From: Rickettsia typhi
Lineage (GTDB): Bacteria; Pseudomonadota; Alphaproteobacteria; Rickettsiales; Rickettsiaceae
Assembly: GCA_945907105.1 (NCBI GenBank)
Contig: CAMDSB010000032.1
Coordinates: 1 to 13,090, forward strand
DNA length: 13,090 nt
Reading direction: 5' to 3'
Position 1 is the first letter of the stretch. Every line of letters begins with the position of its first letter. A model generated the notes under the pieces. The model was not told where the DNA came from. It was given only the letters and a program-made list of their open reading frames with translations, and made no database searches. A program made the position numbers and the translations under genes. Below, in pieces: positions 1 to 7,241 of the stretch.

Positions 1-9
1 TTGTCATGC

Positions 10-37
10 TTGCAAATTTTTCTAACTACAATATATT
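10..37 (+). promoter_or_regulatory. Putative promoter of the hflK-hflC-degP operon
   Basis: A -35-like TTGCAA at 10-15 lies 16 bases before a -10-like TATATT at 32-37, which puts the transcript start near 44 and leaves a leader of about 43 bases before the hflK ATG. Four of six and five of six bases match the sigma70 consensus. In DNA this AT-rich such matches arise often by chance, so this is an inference. No clear Shine-Dalgarno sequence precedes hflK. Bases 1-9 may belong to the end of an upstream gene that cannot be seen. Confidence 0.35.
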
Positions 38-86
38 AATACAGGTTGGTTTGAGTTTTTCAAAATACTAAATTACAGTTTTGTAA

Positions 87-1157
87 ATGATAAATAAAAT
101 ATACGGACAAATTTTTAAAAAATCTCCTTGGGATAATTTTGATCAAGAAAATAATATATTCACTAAAAAAAGAAAAGATCAATTTAAGTTGAATAATTTT
201 CAGTTTAATTTTAGTGCTAAAACTGTTATGGCTGCAGCTGCTATTATTTTTGCTTTATGGCTTGGTTCTGGGGTTTACGAAATAGAAGAAGGCGAGCAAG
301 CGGTTGTTGTTAGGTTTGGGAAGTTTAATAGAGTTGGATATGCTGGGTTAAATTATCATCTTCCTTCTCCAATAGAAATTATTATTCGAGAAAAAGTTGA
401 CCAGTCTAGGCGTATTGAAGTGGGTTATCGTTCGACTGGCCGTGCCAGAGTTGGAGGTGCTGTTTCCGCAACAGATGTAAAAGCTGAAAGCATAATGCTT
501 ACTGGTGATGAGAACATTATTGGATTACATGTGGACGTTATGTGGCACATAAATGATTTGTCAAAATATGTCTTTAATATTGCGAGTCCAGAGGAAACTG
601 TTAAAGCTGCAGCGCAAAGTGCAATACGTGAAGTAATTGGTAATACTCCAATCTCTGCTGTTCTTTCTAATAAGAAACAAATGATAGCAGATAAAGTGGA
701 ACAATTAATGCAACACATTCTTGACCAATACGATTCCGGGGTAATGATAGAACAAGTCAAATTGCTCAGAGCGGAGCCGCCTGAAGAAGTAATAGCTGCT
801 TATCGAGATGTACAGACTGCTAAGGCTGACAAGGAAAAAGTTATAAATGAATCGGAAGCATATAAGAATGATGTGCTGCCGAGAGCTAGAGGAGAGTCTG
901 AAAAAATAGTTCAGGAAGCGGAAGGCTATAAAGCTGAAGTGATGTCTAGAGCAGAGGGTGATGCAGCTCGATTTAATGCGGTATATAATCAGTATTATGC
1001 GAATAAAGAAGTTACTAGAAGTAGATTATATCTAGAGACAATAGAAGCGATACTGCAGGATTCAGATAAGGTGATTATGGGAGGCGAGGGGATGTTACCT
1101 CATATGTCAATACAACAAAAAGACCCATTGGAAACTAGACAGATTAATGATAAATAA
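87..1157 (+). CDS. hflK: HflK, membrane-anchored SPFH-domain regulator of FtsH
   Basis: HflK forms a large membrane complex with HflC that surrounds the FtsH protease and modulates degradation of membrane proteins. The 356-residue product has a polar N-terminus (1-45), one membrane segment at about 47-64 and then an SPFH/band-7 domain that would face the periplasm. Family landmarks are visible: ESIMLTGDENI at 134-144, PPEEVIAAYRDVQTAKADKE at 231-250, the NDVLPRARGE stretch at 261-270, and an Ala/Glu-rich helical region at about 245-300. The N-terminus lacks the long Gly/Pro-rich stretch of E. coli HflK but keeps an SPWDNF patch at 13-18. It is the first gene of a tight cluster with hflC, overlapping it by 11 bases, and degP. 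No Shine-Dalgarno sequence is evident. Family assignment is secure. Confidence 0.96.
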   Translation: MINKIYGQIFKKSPWDNFDQENNIFTKKRKDQFKLNNFQFNFSAKTVMAAAAIIFALWLGSGVYEIEEGEQAVVVRFGKFNRVGYAGLNYHLPSPIEIIIREKVDQSRRIEVGYRSTGRARVGGAVSATDVKAESIMLTGDENIIGLHVDVMWHINDLSKYVFNIASPEETVKAAAQSAIREVIGNTPISAVLSNKKQMIADKVEQLMQHILDQYDSGVMIEQVKLLRAEPPEEVIAAYRDVQTAKADKEKVINESEAYKNDVLPRARGESEKIVQEAEGYKAEVMSRAEGDAARFNAVYNQYYANKEVTRSRLYLETIEAILQDSDKVIMGGEGMLPHMSIQQKDPLETRQINDK

Positions 1158-2016
1158 TATGAATAAATTGTATATAACCGCCATAGCTTCATTTTGTTTA
1201 ATTATAGTTTTGGCTGGAGCGCTCTTTACTGTCGATCAGAAAGAAATCGGAGTTGTATTTCAGTTTGGTGAAGCTGTAAGAATTGTTGAGAACCCAGGTC
1301 TGAATATTAAAGTTCCTTTTATTCAAAATGTACAATTTCTGGATAAACGAATTTTGAATGTTAGTGCAGAGGAAAAAGAGCTAACCGCTTCGGATGAAAA
1401 AAGGCTTATAGTAGATGCTTTTGCTAAATACAAGATAACTGAACCTGTGATGTTTATCAAAACTGTTCATAATTATTCTGGTGCTAATTTGCGTTTGAAT
1501 AAGATTTTAGAATCAGCCATGAGGACAGTGATCGGACGATTCCCACTTAACACTTTGCTTACAGAGCAACGAGCGAACTTAATGCAGCAGATTAGGGATT
1601 TGGTTCATAAAGAAGCTGCATTATTTGGTATAAAAATTATAGATGTTAGAATCCTAAAATCTGATTTACCTACTGAAAACAGCGATGCTATTTATCAGAG
1701 AATGAAAACAGAAAGATATAAAGAAGCTAAACAAATCAGGGCTGAAGGGGCTGAAGAAGCGGCAAGAATAAAAGCACGTGCGGATAAAGACAATAAAATT
1801 ATATTAGCTGAAGCTTATATGAAGGCTCAAAAAACTAAAGGTGATGGAGATTCAGAGGCGGCTAAAATGTATAATATTGCTTACTCTAAGGATCCAGAGT
1901 TTTACAAATTTTATCGTTCATTAGTGGCCTATAAATCGTCTTTAAGCAAAGAAAATACACAGTTTGTTTTATCGCCTAAGGCTGAATTCTTTAAGTACCT
2001 ACAAATTGGAAAGTAA
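1147..2016 (+). CDS. hflC: HflC, SPFH-domain partner of HflK
   Basis: HflC is the second subunit of the HflKC complex that controls FtsH. The 289-residue product has an N-terminal membrane anchor at about 8-28, followed by an SPFH domain starting at the DQKEIGVVFQFGE region (30-42). The family-typical LPTENSDAIYQRMKTERYKE lies at 174-193, followed by a charged Ala/Glu-rich helix to about 240. Its start overlaps the 3' end of hflK by 11 bases, consistent with translational coupling. A second in-frame ATG at 1159 (MNKLYITAIA) would remove the overlap and four residues; the sequence does not decide between them, as neither has a good ribosome binding site. The downstream degP start follows 7 bases after the stop, so the three genes very probably share one transcript. 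Confidence 0.95.
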   Translation: MINNMNKLYITAIASFCLIIVLAGALFTVDQKEIGVVFQFGEAVRIVENPGLNIKVPFIQNVQFLDKRILNVSAEEKELTASDEKRLIVDAFAKYKITEPVMFIKTVHNYSGANLRLNKILESAMRTVIGRFPLNTLLTEQRANLMQQIRDLVHKEAALFGIKIIDVRILKSDLPTENSDAIYQRMKTERYKEAKQIRAEGAEEAARIKARADKDNKIILAEAYMKAQKTKGDGDSEAAKMYNIAYSKDPEFYKFYRSLVAYKSSLSKENTQFVLSPKAEFFKYLQIGK

Positions 2017-2023
2017 ATATAGT

Positions 2024-3448
2024 ATGAAAATATTAAAGCTACTTACATTTATTATTTTGGGATTATTTTGCGAAGCTAGAGCAATAGCTGCTATCCCTAT
2101 GCAAATGAGTAGTTTTGCTGATATTATAGAGCCATTGATGCCTACGGTTGTCAATATCTATACGGTTAAGTATAACAACGAAACTAATCAAAAAGGATCG
2201 GTGTTGCCTGAAATATTACCGCTTGATAGGTTCAATGATTTCTTTGAAAAATTTAATGTGCCCTTTTCTTTTGATGAGTTATATAGCAGTAAAAGTGCTT
2301 TAGCGTTAGGGTCTGGATTTATTCTAGATGAAGAGGGGCATATAATTACTAACGATCACGTGGTTACTGGCTCTGATGAGATATATGTCAAACTCTCGGA
2401 TAACACAGAATTTTCAGCAAAAATTGTTGGTACTGATCCCAAAACAGATCTCGCTCTGCTAAAAATTGATGTAAAACAAAAACTACCCTTTGTGGCTTTT
2501 GGAGATTCTGCGAAATCTCGAATTGGTGATGTAGTGATCGCCATAGGTAATCCTCTTGGTTTTGGTGGGACAGTTACTACTGGTATTATATCTTCTAAAG
2601 GAAGAGATTTGGGAATGAACCAAGATGAGCTGGTTGATGATTTTATTCAAACAGATGCGGCAATCAATACAGGAAATTCTGGTGGACCTTTATTTGATGT
2701 TGAAGGGAAAGTTATTGGTTTAAACACTTCTGTTCCAGATATTAATGGGGGAACAAACATTGGTATTGGATTTGCCATTCCATCCAATACTGTAAAAGAC
2801 ATTGTAAATCAGTTGAAGGAAAAAGGAAAAATTAGCCGAGGAAGGCTTGATATTGCGGTGCAGCAGGTAACTAAGGAATTAGCAGATGCTTTATCTCTTA
2901 GTAAGACATATGGGGTATTAGTGGTAAGTGTCCGCTCTGGTGGCTCGGGAGCAAAAGCAGGTTTAAAGCGTGGTGATTTGATTACAGAATTTAATGGAAA
3001 AATGGTTTTAAATTCTAGAAAGTTGCAACTTTTTGTTGCCGAATGTCATATTGGTGAAAAAGTAAAACTAACTGTTATTAGAGATGGGAATCCTTTAACC
3101 ATAGTTGCCCAAATAGTGGATCTAGAACCACAGGAAGACGAAGCAGTGTCAGTAGAATCGACAAAAGAAAAAGCAGGGGTGACATTTAGTAATATTTCAT
3201 CAATGGTTATTTCTAAGTTTGGATTGGAACAGAATAGCAAAGGTGTGGTGGTCACAGAAATATCTCAAGAGTTAAATTTTGATTTACGTATAGGTGACTT
3301 GATTATGGCTATTAATCAGGAATATATAAATGATGTTGAGCAATTTGATAATGTGTATGAAAAAATAAAAAGTGGCAATAAAAAGAACGTAGTGCTGCTT
3401 GTTAGGCGGCGTGAATTTACTATGTTTGTCGCAATGCCTATAAAATAA
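2024..3448 (+). CDS. degP: DegP/HtrA-type periplasmic serine protease
   Basis: This is a Do-family protease and chaperone that degrades or holds misfolded envelope proteins. I chose the ATG at 2024 because it opens directly on a signal peptide: MKILKLL, a hydrophobic run to about residue 15, and a likely cleavage after the AIA at 20-22. The frame is open upstream to 1964, but that 20-residue extension overlaps hflC and would bury the signal. Of 474 residues, the trypsin-like domain spans about 30-265 with the triad His112 (TNDHVV), Asp142 (TDLALL) and Ser219 (GNSGGPL). Two PDZ domains follow, at about 272-365 (loop GVLVV) and 385-470 (loop GVVVTEI). Length and domain order equal classical DegP. 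Its place after hflKC in one operon fits a joint role in envelope protein quality control. DegQ or another Do paralogue cannot be excluded from sequence alone. Confidence 0.94.
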   Translation: MKILKLLTFIILGLFCEARAIAAIPMQMSSFADIIEPLMPTVVNIYTVKYNNETNQKGSVLPEILPLDRFNDFFEKFNVPFSFDELYSSKSALALGSGFILDEEGHIITNDHVVTGSDEIYVKLSDNTEFSAKIVGTDPKTDLALLKIDVKQKLPFVAFGDSAKSRIGDVVIAIGNPLGFGGTVTTGIISSKGRDLGMNQDELVDDFIQTDAAINTGNSGGPLFDVEGKVIGLNTSVPDINGGTNIGIGFAIPSNTVKDIVNQLKEKGKISRGRLDIAVQQVTKELADALSLSKTYGVLVVSVRSGGSGAKAGLKRGDLITEFNGKMVLNSRKLQLFVAECHIGEKVKLTVIRDGNPLTIVAQIVDLEPQEDEAVSVESTKEKAGVTFSNISSMVISKFGLEQNSKGVVVTEISQELNFDLRIGDLIMAINQEYINDVEQFDNVYEKIKSGNKKNVVLLVRRREFTMFVAMPIK

Positions 3449-3468
3449 ATACCAATTTTGTGGGTATT
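3448..3468. terminator. Weak hairpin just after degP
   Basis: AATACC at 3448-3453 can pair with GGTATT at 3463-3468 around a 9-base loop, directly after the degP stop codon. No T-tract follows on the plus strand; read on the minus strand the hairpin is followed by a mostly A/T stretch. It could slow or end the operon transcript, but a six-pair stem with a long loop is weak evidence. Confidence 0.25.
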
Positions 3469-3660
3469 GCTTGTGTTGTTAACTATATAAAAATTCATCT
3501 TTATTAGTAACCATATAGGTGTAAGCCATCCTATTTGTTTTGGTAATGCCGATTTCTAAGTTCTTCGCCATGACAAATTTTTACAACAACATGCTGGGGA
3601 AGCTCTGTGGTTAGTGGGTAATGCTGCGACCTAAAATTTAATTATCTACAATAATTGGAA
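3469..3660. other. Gene-free spacer with a GC-richer patch, unassigned
   Basis: The degP-trhO gap is about 300 bases, the longest in the window. Its middle (about 3540-3632) is visibly richer in G+C than the flanks and than other spacers here. It has no reading frame I recognise. The minus strand from 3571 to 3479 holds a 30-codon frame, MAKNLEIGITKTNRMAYTYM and on, with no ribosome binding site. Neighbouring minus-strand and plus-strand frames across 3570-3632 are also free of stops for about 20-30 codons. A decayed gene fragment or a repeat element are both possible; nothing visible decides. Confidence 0.3.
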
Positions 3661-3674
3661 AAATCTGATATAAT
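3645..3674 (+). promoter_or_regulatory. Putative extended -10 promoter of trhO
   Basis: TGATATAAT at 3666-3674 is a perfect extended -10 element (TGn followed by TATAAT). An approximate -35, TCTACA at 3645-3650, lies 18 bases upstream. Transcription would start near 3681, giving an A-rich leader of about 70 bases with no Shine-Dalgarno sequence. The extended -10 match is the strongest part of the evidence. Confidence 0.5.
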
Positions 3675-3749
3675 ATTATCTAAAATTAAATATAAAAAAA
3701 TATCTTTATTAAAATAGATTAATTCAAAACAAAAAAATAAAATAAAACA

Positions 3750-4532
3750 ATGATTGATGAAAATAAAATTGCCGTATTAAGCTTTTATAGTTTTACCAAC
3801 ATAGAAGATCCAGCGATCCTTTTACCAAAGATTTTATTGGTAACGAAGAAGAAATATGTTCGAGGTACAGTGCTTGTTGCTTTTGAGGGTTTTAATGGTT
3901 CGATCTCAGGCTCAGAAGAAAATGTTATATTCGTAGTGGAAGAAATTAGGAAGATAACAGGTGCAAAAGATATTAATATAAAAATTAATTACTGCAATGA
4001 ACAGCCATTTTCGAGAATCAAAGTAAAAATAAAAGAAGAAATTGTGGCGCTCAAATTCGGTGAGTTAGATGTTGAGAAATTGAAAGGCCAATATATAGAC
4101 ACTTGTGATTGGGATAATTTTATTAAGAGAAGTGACGTAATTACTATCGATACTCGTAACGATTATGAAGTAAAAGTTGGAGCATTTGAAGGTGCAGTTG
4201 ATCCGAAAACCAAGACTTTCAGAGAATTCCCGGAATGGGCGATAAGTCACATGGATTTATTAAAGGATAAGAAAGTTGCAATGTATTGCACTGGTGGTAT
4301 TAGATGTGAAAAATCTACCGCGCTACTTCGAAAACTCGGAGTGGAAGAAGTATATCACCTGAAAGGAGGAATTTTACAATACCTTGAAGATACCCAGAAT
4401 CCTAATGGTACTTGGCAAGGAGAATGTTTTGTTTTTGACGATAGAGGAGCGGTTTCATCATCTCTTGCTCCTTCGGATGGCTTTTGGGTTGAGAGTGGAC
4501 AAACAGCAAAAAGCGTAAGTTATAACAAGTAA
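3750..4532 (+). CDS. trhO: tRNA uridine(34) hydroxylase, rhodanese family
   Basis: TrhO (formerly YceA, UPF0176) hydroxylates U34 in the tRNA anticodon to 5-hydroxyuridine, the oxygen-dependent first step toward cmo5U/mo5U-type wobble modifications. The 260-residue product has the family layout: an N-terminal ferredoxin-like domain (about 5-100; [18 protein letters not shown] at 37-54) and a rhodanese domain (about 110-225) with [11 protein letters not shown] at 130-140 and the catalytic loop [10 protein letters not shown] beginning at Cys180. The ending [18 protein letters not shown] (227-244) is family-typical, but the protein stops soon after and lacks the Cys-pair (CxxC-like) segment found at this point in many homologues. 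It stands alone after a 300-base gap with its own predicted promoter; the next gene begins 35-57 bases downstream behind a palindrome. Confidence 0.92.
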   Translation: MIDENKIAVLSFYSFTNIEDPAILLPKILLVTKKKYVRGTVLVAFEGFNGSISGSEENVIFVVEEIRKITGAKDINIKINYCNEQPFSRIKVKIKEEIVALKFGELDVEKLKGQYIDTCDWDNFIKRSDVITIDTRNDYEVKVGAFEGAVDPKTKTFREFPEWAISHMDLLKDKKVAMYCTGGIRCEKSTALLRKLGVEEVYHLKGGILQYLEDTQNPNGTWQGECFVFDDRGAVSSSLAPSDGFWVESGQTAKSVSYNK

Positions 4533-4537
4533 TTGAG

Positions 4538-4560
4538 TTTGGTATAATTTTTATACCAAA
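4538..4560. repeat. Perfect palindrome between trhO and the regulator gene
   Basis: TTTGGTATAA at 4538-4547 and TTATACCAAA at 4551-4560 are exact reverse complements separated by TTT. It begins 5 bases after the trhO stop. No T-tract follows, so it is a poor intrinsic terminator. It contains the likely -10 box of the next gene, so it may equally be an operator for a dimeric DNA-binding protein, perhaps the winged-helix product of that gene. Either role is inference. Confidence 0.6.
4540..4548 (+). promoter_or_regulatory. Extended -10 promoter of the response-regulator-like gene
   Basis: TGGTATAAT at 4540-4548 is a perfect extended -10 element, the same architecture as the proposed trhO promoter. 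No -35 stands out 16-18 bases upstream, which extended -10 promoters can tolerate. Transcription would start near 4555, inside the right arm of the palindrome, leaving a short leader before the possible starts at 4568 (TTG) or 4589 (ATG). Confidence 0.45.
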
Positions 4561-4588
4561 GCATGATTTGAGTAAACAGATTGTCATT

Positions 4589-5203
4589 ATGGAACACAAC
4601 CTTAGCACTAAACTTATTGCTATAGTAAGTGATAATACATTCATTTATGAAGCTCTAGTTGATAATGTTGATTGTAGAATTGAGTTAATTGAGACAGACA
4701 GCAAAAATTATATTACCTCTCTTGGTAAGGTTGATATATTGATTGTTGATAAGACGCTGCTTAAACAGGAGATACCTCTCTTCCGAACAAACATATTGAT
4801 CAATTGTACTAATAATAAAATATCTGCAAATGAAATATATTTTACTAAGCCTTTTAAGTTAATAGACTTAATCAATACCATTGAGAAACATCAAGATGGT
4901 AAGAATTTGTTTTGTAGTATTAACGAAGATTGGGTGTATAGCCAGCAGCTTGGTAGACTTTCTTCGAAGGATAAGTCTATTTTTCTAACGGATAAAGAAA
5001 ATGATTTATTCAAGAAATTATTATGTGTAGAAGGCCATCTTGCTAAAAAAGATTACCTTCGTCAGGAGGTATGGAATTATCACCAAGATGCCGAATCTAA
5101 TACGGTTGAAACACATCTTTACAAGTTAAAACAAAAACTTCCCTTTGGTCTTTTGGAAATAAAAAACTCAAGTTGTTTTCTTGTCATTGATAGCTTGAAG
5201 TGA
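4589..5203 (+). CDS. Response-regulator-like protein: degenerate receiver plus OmpR-type winged helix
   Basis: I do not recognise a named gene. From the ATG at 4589 the product has 204 residues; a TTG at 4568 in the same frame would add seven. Residues 8-100 resemble a receiver domain: KLIAIVSDN (8-16) where the acidic pocket normally is, DILIVDKTLL (49-58) with a possible phosphoacceptor Asp54, and YFTKPFKLIDLI (84-95) with the conserved Lys87-Pro. The domain is short, has one acidic residue instead of the usual pair, and lacks a convincing Ser/Thr switch. Residues 125-200 match the OmpR/PhoB winged helix: FLTDKENDLFKKLL, then KDYLRQEVW and the recognition-helix region SNTVETHLYKLKQKL (170-184). 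It is probably a DNA-binding transcription factor. Regulation by phosphorylation is doubtful and no sensor kinase is nearby. Confidence 0.8.
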   Translation: MEHNLSTKLIAIVSDNTFIYEALVDNVDCRIELIETDSKNYITSLGKVDILIVDKTLLKQEIPLFRTNILINCTNNKISANEIYFTKPFKLIDLINTIEKHQDGKNLFCSINEDWVYSQQLGRLSSKDKSIFLTDKENDLFKKLLCVEGHLAKKDYLRQEVWNYHQDAESNTVETHLYKLKQKLPFGLLEIKNSSCFLVIDSLK

Positions 5204-5266
5204 TCTAAGAACCTTTTGTAACATGGAGGTACAAGCTTTTGCCCAGTAATTTATTAGTCTAATTTT

Positions 5267-6187
5267 TTACAGGAGAAGTATGTTATTAATTAATGAGGTG
5301 TATTCAGCAAAGTTACTAAATTTTAGCATTTGTTTTGTTTTTATCTGATTATTAAACCAAGTGCATTGTCGCTTTGCGTATTGTCTAGTTTTAGCGGTAG
5401 CAAGGTCAATTGCTTTTTGTTTAGTAATTTCTCCTTTTGTATACGCTATAATTTCTTGTACGCCAAGCGCCTTCATGGCTGTTGTGTTTAAGTTAGGATA
5501 TTGTTGGTTCACTGATTGTATTTCTTCAATAGCTCCTTCATTTAGTAGTGTCAAAAAACGATTATTGCACGTTTCGTAAAGAAAATTCCTTTCTGGCATT
5601 AGTGATATTATATAAAAGTCAAAGTTTGGTAAGGGAAGAGTGTTCTTTTGCGCCTGATAATATAAGATAGATTTCCCACATTGCTCTATTACTTCATAAG
5701 CTCTGATTACTCTTTGGGTATCACCCACGTGGAGTGTATTTGCGACCTCAGGGTCGATGGTTTTTAAAAGGTTAAAAAACACCTCCGATCCTAGCTCTTT
5801 ATGAAGAGTTCTTGCTTTAGATCGTACCTCATTAGTAATATCGGGTATTGAGCTAAAGCCGTATATTAGCATGTTGATATACATGCCGCTTCCACCAACG
5901 ATTACAGGCAATTTGCCCCTATTAGATATTTCCAAAATAGATAAACTAGCAGAGTTTGTATATTTTGTGGCTGAAAACTCAGTATCTATATCTAGAAAAT
6001 TATATAAATGGTATGGTAAATCTTGTTTTAGTTCTTGAGATGGTGAAGCTGTAATAATTGGCAATTGCTGATATATTTGCATCGAGTCAGCATTGACAAC
6101 TTCACCGTTATTTTTGCGTGCAAATTCATGAGCAAAGTTAGTTTTGCCGCTGGCTGTTGGGCCGCAAATTATAACTGCCTTTTTCAT
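5267..6187 (-). CDS. miaA: tRNA dimethylallyltransferase MiaA
   Basis: MiaA transfers a dimethylallyl group from DMAPP to N6 of A37 in tRNAs that read codons starting with U, the first step toward i6A/ms2i6A, which steadies codon pairing and reading frame. The 306-residue product shows the P-loop GPTASGKTNFA (9-19), the catalytic Asp34 in NADSMQIYQQLPI, VGGSGMYINML (97-107, usually VGGTGLY), DTQRVIRAYEVIE (156-168), MKALGVQEI (238-246) and the tRNA-binding TRQYAKRQCTWF (267-278). Length is normal for the family. It starts 15 bases after the thyX stop, so the two are likely co-transcribed. It converges with the regulator gene; the 63-base gap (5204-5266) has no convincing terminator. In Rickettsiales the isoprenoid precursor DMAPP may be limited, but this gene looks intact. 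Confidence 0.96.
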   Translation of the reverse strand: MKKAVIICGPTASGKTNFAHEFARKNNGEVVNADSMQIYQQLPIITASPSQELKQDLPYHLYNFLDIDTEFSATKYTNSASLSILEISNRGKLPVIVGGSGMYINMLIYGFSSIPDITNEVRSKARTLHKELGSEVFFNLLKTIDPEVANTLHVGDTQRVIRAYEVIEQCGKSILYYQAQKNTLPLPNFDFYIISLMPERNFLYETCNNRFLTLLNEGAIEEIQSVNQQYPNLNTTAMKALGVQEIIAYTKGEITKQKAIDLATAKTRQYAKRQCTWFNNQIKTKQMLKFSNFAEYTSLINNILLL

Positions 6188-6202
6188 TGTTTTATGCGAG
6201 CA

Positions 6203-7126
6203 CTATAGTTTTAAGCTTACCATCAACTCGGCCCATTCTCTTTTACTCATACCACTTGATTCTTGGTCGATTTTTTTACCAGCAATCATTTGACGAATAA
6301 CTTCCATACCTTTTCTAGAAATTGACGTAGCATACATCTTATGTTCTTCAAACGCCTCGTAAGCATAAGGTACCCAAGCTTTAACTATATCCAGCATCGC
6401 TTGCGCATAAACTCTGATTTCATATTGAGCATGAGGATCTGCTCTAAGTGCAAGAAAATGCAATAAGTTATGTAAATTAATTTTCCAGTACCATTCAGTA
6501 TAGGTATTGAGAGTGAGGTTAATCCTAGCTAGCTCTCGGGTAATGCCTATATTATTTTCATCGATGACATTGCCAGCTGCATCTTCATTCATCATTTCAA
6601 CGTAATGGTTATAGCAATTTACAGAATCATTTTTTATTATTGATAAAACTCGATCAGCCACTTCATCAGGAACTGTGTCCGTGCTACGACCTTGCTTGTT
6701 CACCTTTGATTGTGGGCTCAAGTTTGCTTTTTCAGGAACATAAAATTCGTTGCTTAAGATAGAATACCGTGCTGAATACTCGTTTACGCTTGCAGTTCTA
6801 TGACGAATCCATTGTCTTGCAATAAATATTGGTAATTTAATATGAAATTTTATATCGCACATTTCAAATGGCGTAGTATGTCTATGTCGCATCAGGTAAT
6901 TGATCAGCCCTTTATCTTCGAGACTTTTCTTTGTTCCTCTTCCATAAGATACTCGGGCGGCTTGTACTATCGAGCTGTCATCACCCATATAGTCAACTAC
7001 ACGGATAAATCCGTGATCAAGAACAGGAATTGGGGTGTATAAGATATCCTCGAGAGCTTGCACTGTTGCTCTTTTTGTTGTATTTTTAGTTTGTAAAAGT
7101 TCATGAAGTTCATCATTTTTTGCCAT
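6203..7126 (-). CDS. thyX: Flavin-dependent thymidylate synthase ThyX
   Basis: ThyX makes dTMP from dUMP using methylenetetrahydrofolate and reduced FAD, replacing ThyA. The diagnostic ThyX motif [15 protein letters not shown] lies at residues 108-122, preceded by RHRHTTPFE (80-88), which helps bind [11 protein letters not shown] (197-204) and [20 protein letters not shown] (216-235) supply the conserved Arg and His residues of the active-site half. I chose the ATG at 7126 (307 residues): AAGGAAA at 7134-7140 is one of the few clear ribosome binding sites in the window, with about 9 bases to the ATG. The frame is open to an ATG at 7165 (13 more residues), but that start lacks such a site and lies upstream of the likely transcript start. 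miaA follows after 15 bases. The C-terminal 40 residues ([17 protein letters not shown] onward) are beyond the core and are typical of longer alphaproteobacterial versions. Confidence 0.96.
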   Translation of the reverse strand: MAKNDELHELLQTKNTTKRATVQALEDILYTPIPVLDHGFIRVVDYMGDDSSIVQAARVSYGRGTKKSLEDKGLINYLMRHRHTTPFEMCDIKFHIKLPIFIARQWIRHRTASVNEYSARYSILSNEFYVPEKANLSPQSKVNKQGRSTDTVPDEVADRVLSIIKNDSVNCYNHYVEMMNEDAAGNVIDENNIGITRELARINLTLNTYTEWYWKINLHNLLHFLALRADPHAQYEIRVYAQAMLDIVKAWVPYAYEAFEEHKMYATSISRKGMEVIRQMIAGKKIDQESSGMSKREWAELMVSLKL

Positions 7127-7164
7127 ATAAGTATTTCCTTTGCTAGATATTTGGGAGATATTCA

Positions 7165-7181
7165 CTAAAATTTCTTGTCAA
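7165..7181 (-). promoter_or_regulatory. Putative thyX-miaA promoter region
   Basis: On the minus strand a perfect consensus -35, TTGACA, occupies 7181-7176. The -10 is less clear: TATCTC starts after a 15-base spacer, and no good TATAAT match lies at 16-18 bases. A transcript starting near 7150 would leave the chosen start at 7126 and its ribosome binding site in the leader, but would exclude the ATG at 7165. The -35 overlaps the proposed -35 of the divergent corC-like gene. Confidence 0.35.
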
Positions 7182-7203
7182 CGGTAGATGATATCAATTA
7201 AAT
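7175..7203 (+). promoter_or_regulatory. Putative promoter of the corC-like gene and ccmF
   Basis: TTGTCA at 7175-7180 (five of six consensus bases) lies 17 bases before TTAAAT at 7198-7203 (four of six). Transcription would begin near 7210, about 32 bases before the ATG at 7242. The leader is A/T only and without a Shine-Dalgarno sequence. The -10 is weak, so confidence is limited. Confidence 0.35.
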
Positions 7204-7241
7204 TGTAATTCAGTAACTGATTTTTTAAAAAAATAAATTTA

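Noticed and set aside
1964..2023. Twenty-residue N-terminal extension of DegP
   Set aside because: It overlaps the hflC 3' end and would place a signal peptide internally; the ATG at 2024 gives a normal signal sequence.
3316..3498. Minus-strand frame of 60 codons over the degP end
   Set aside because: Most of it is antisense to the conserved second PDZ domain of DegP, with no ribosome binding site and low-complexity composition.
5204..5266. Bidirectional terminator between the regulator gene and miaA
   Set aside because: The best hairpin, ATTAGTCTAAT followed by Ts at about 5253-5268, has only a four-pair A/T stem with a three-base loop, too weak to call.
7127..7165. Upstream ThyX start at 7165
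   Set aside because: No ribosome binding site, and a clear AAGGAAA precedes the ATG at 7126.
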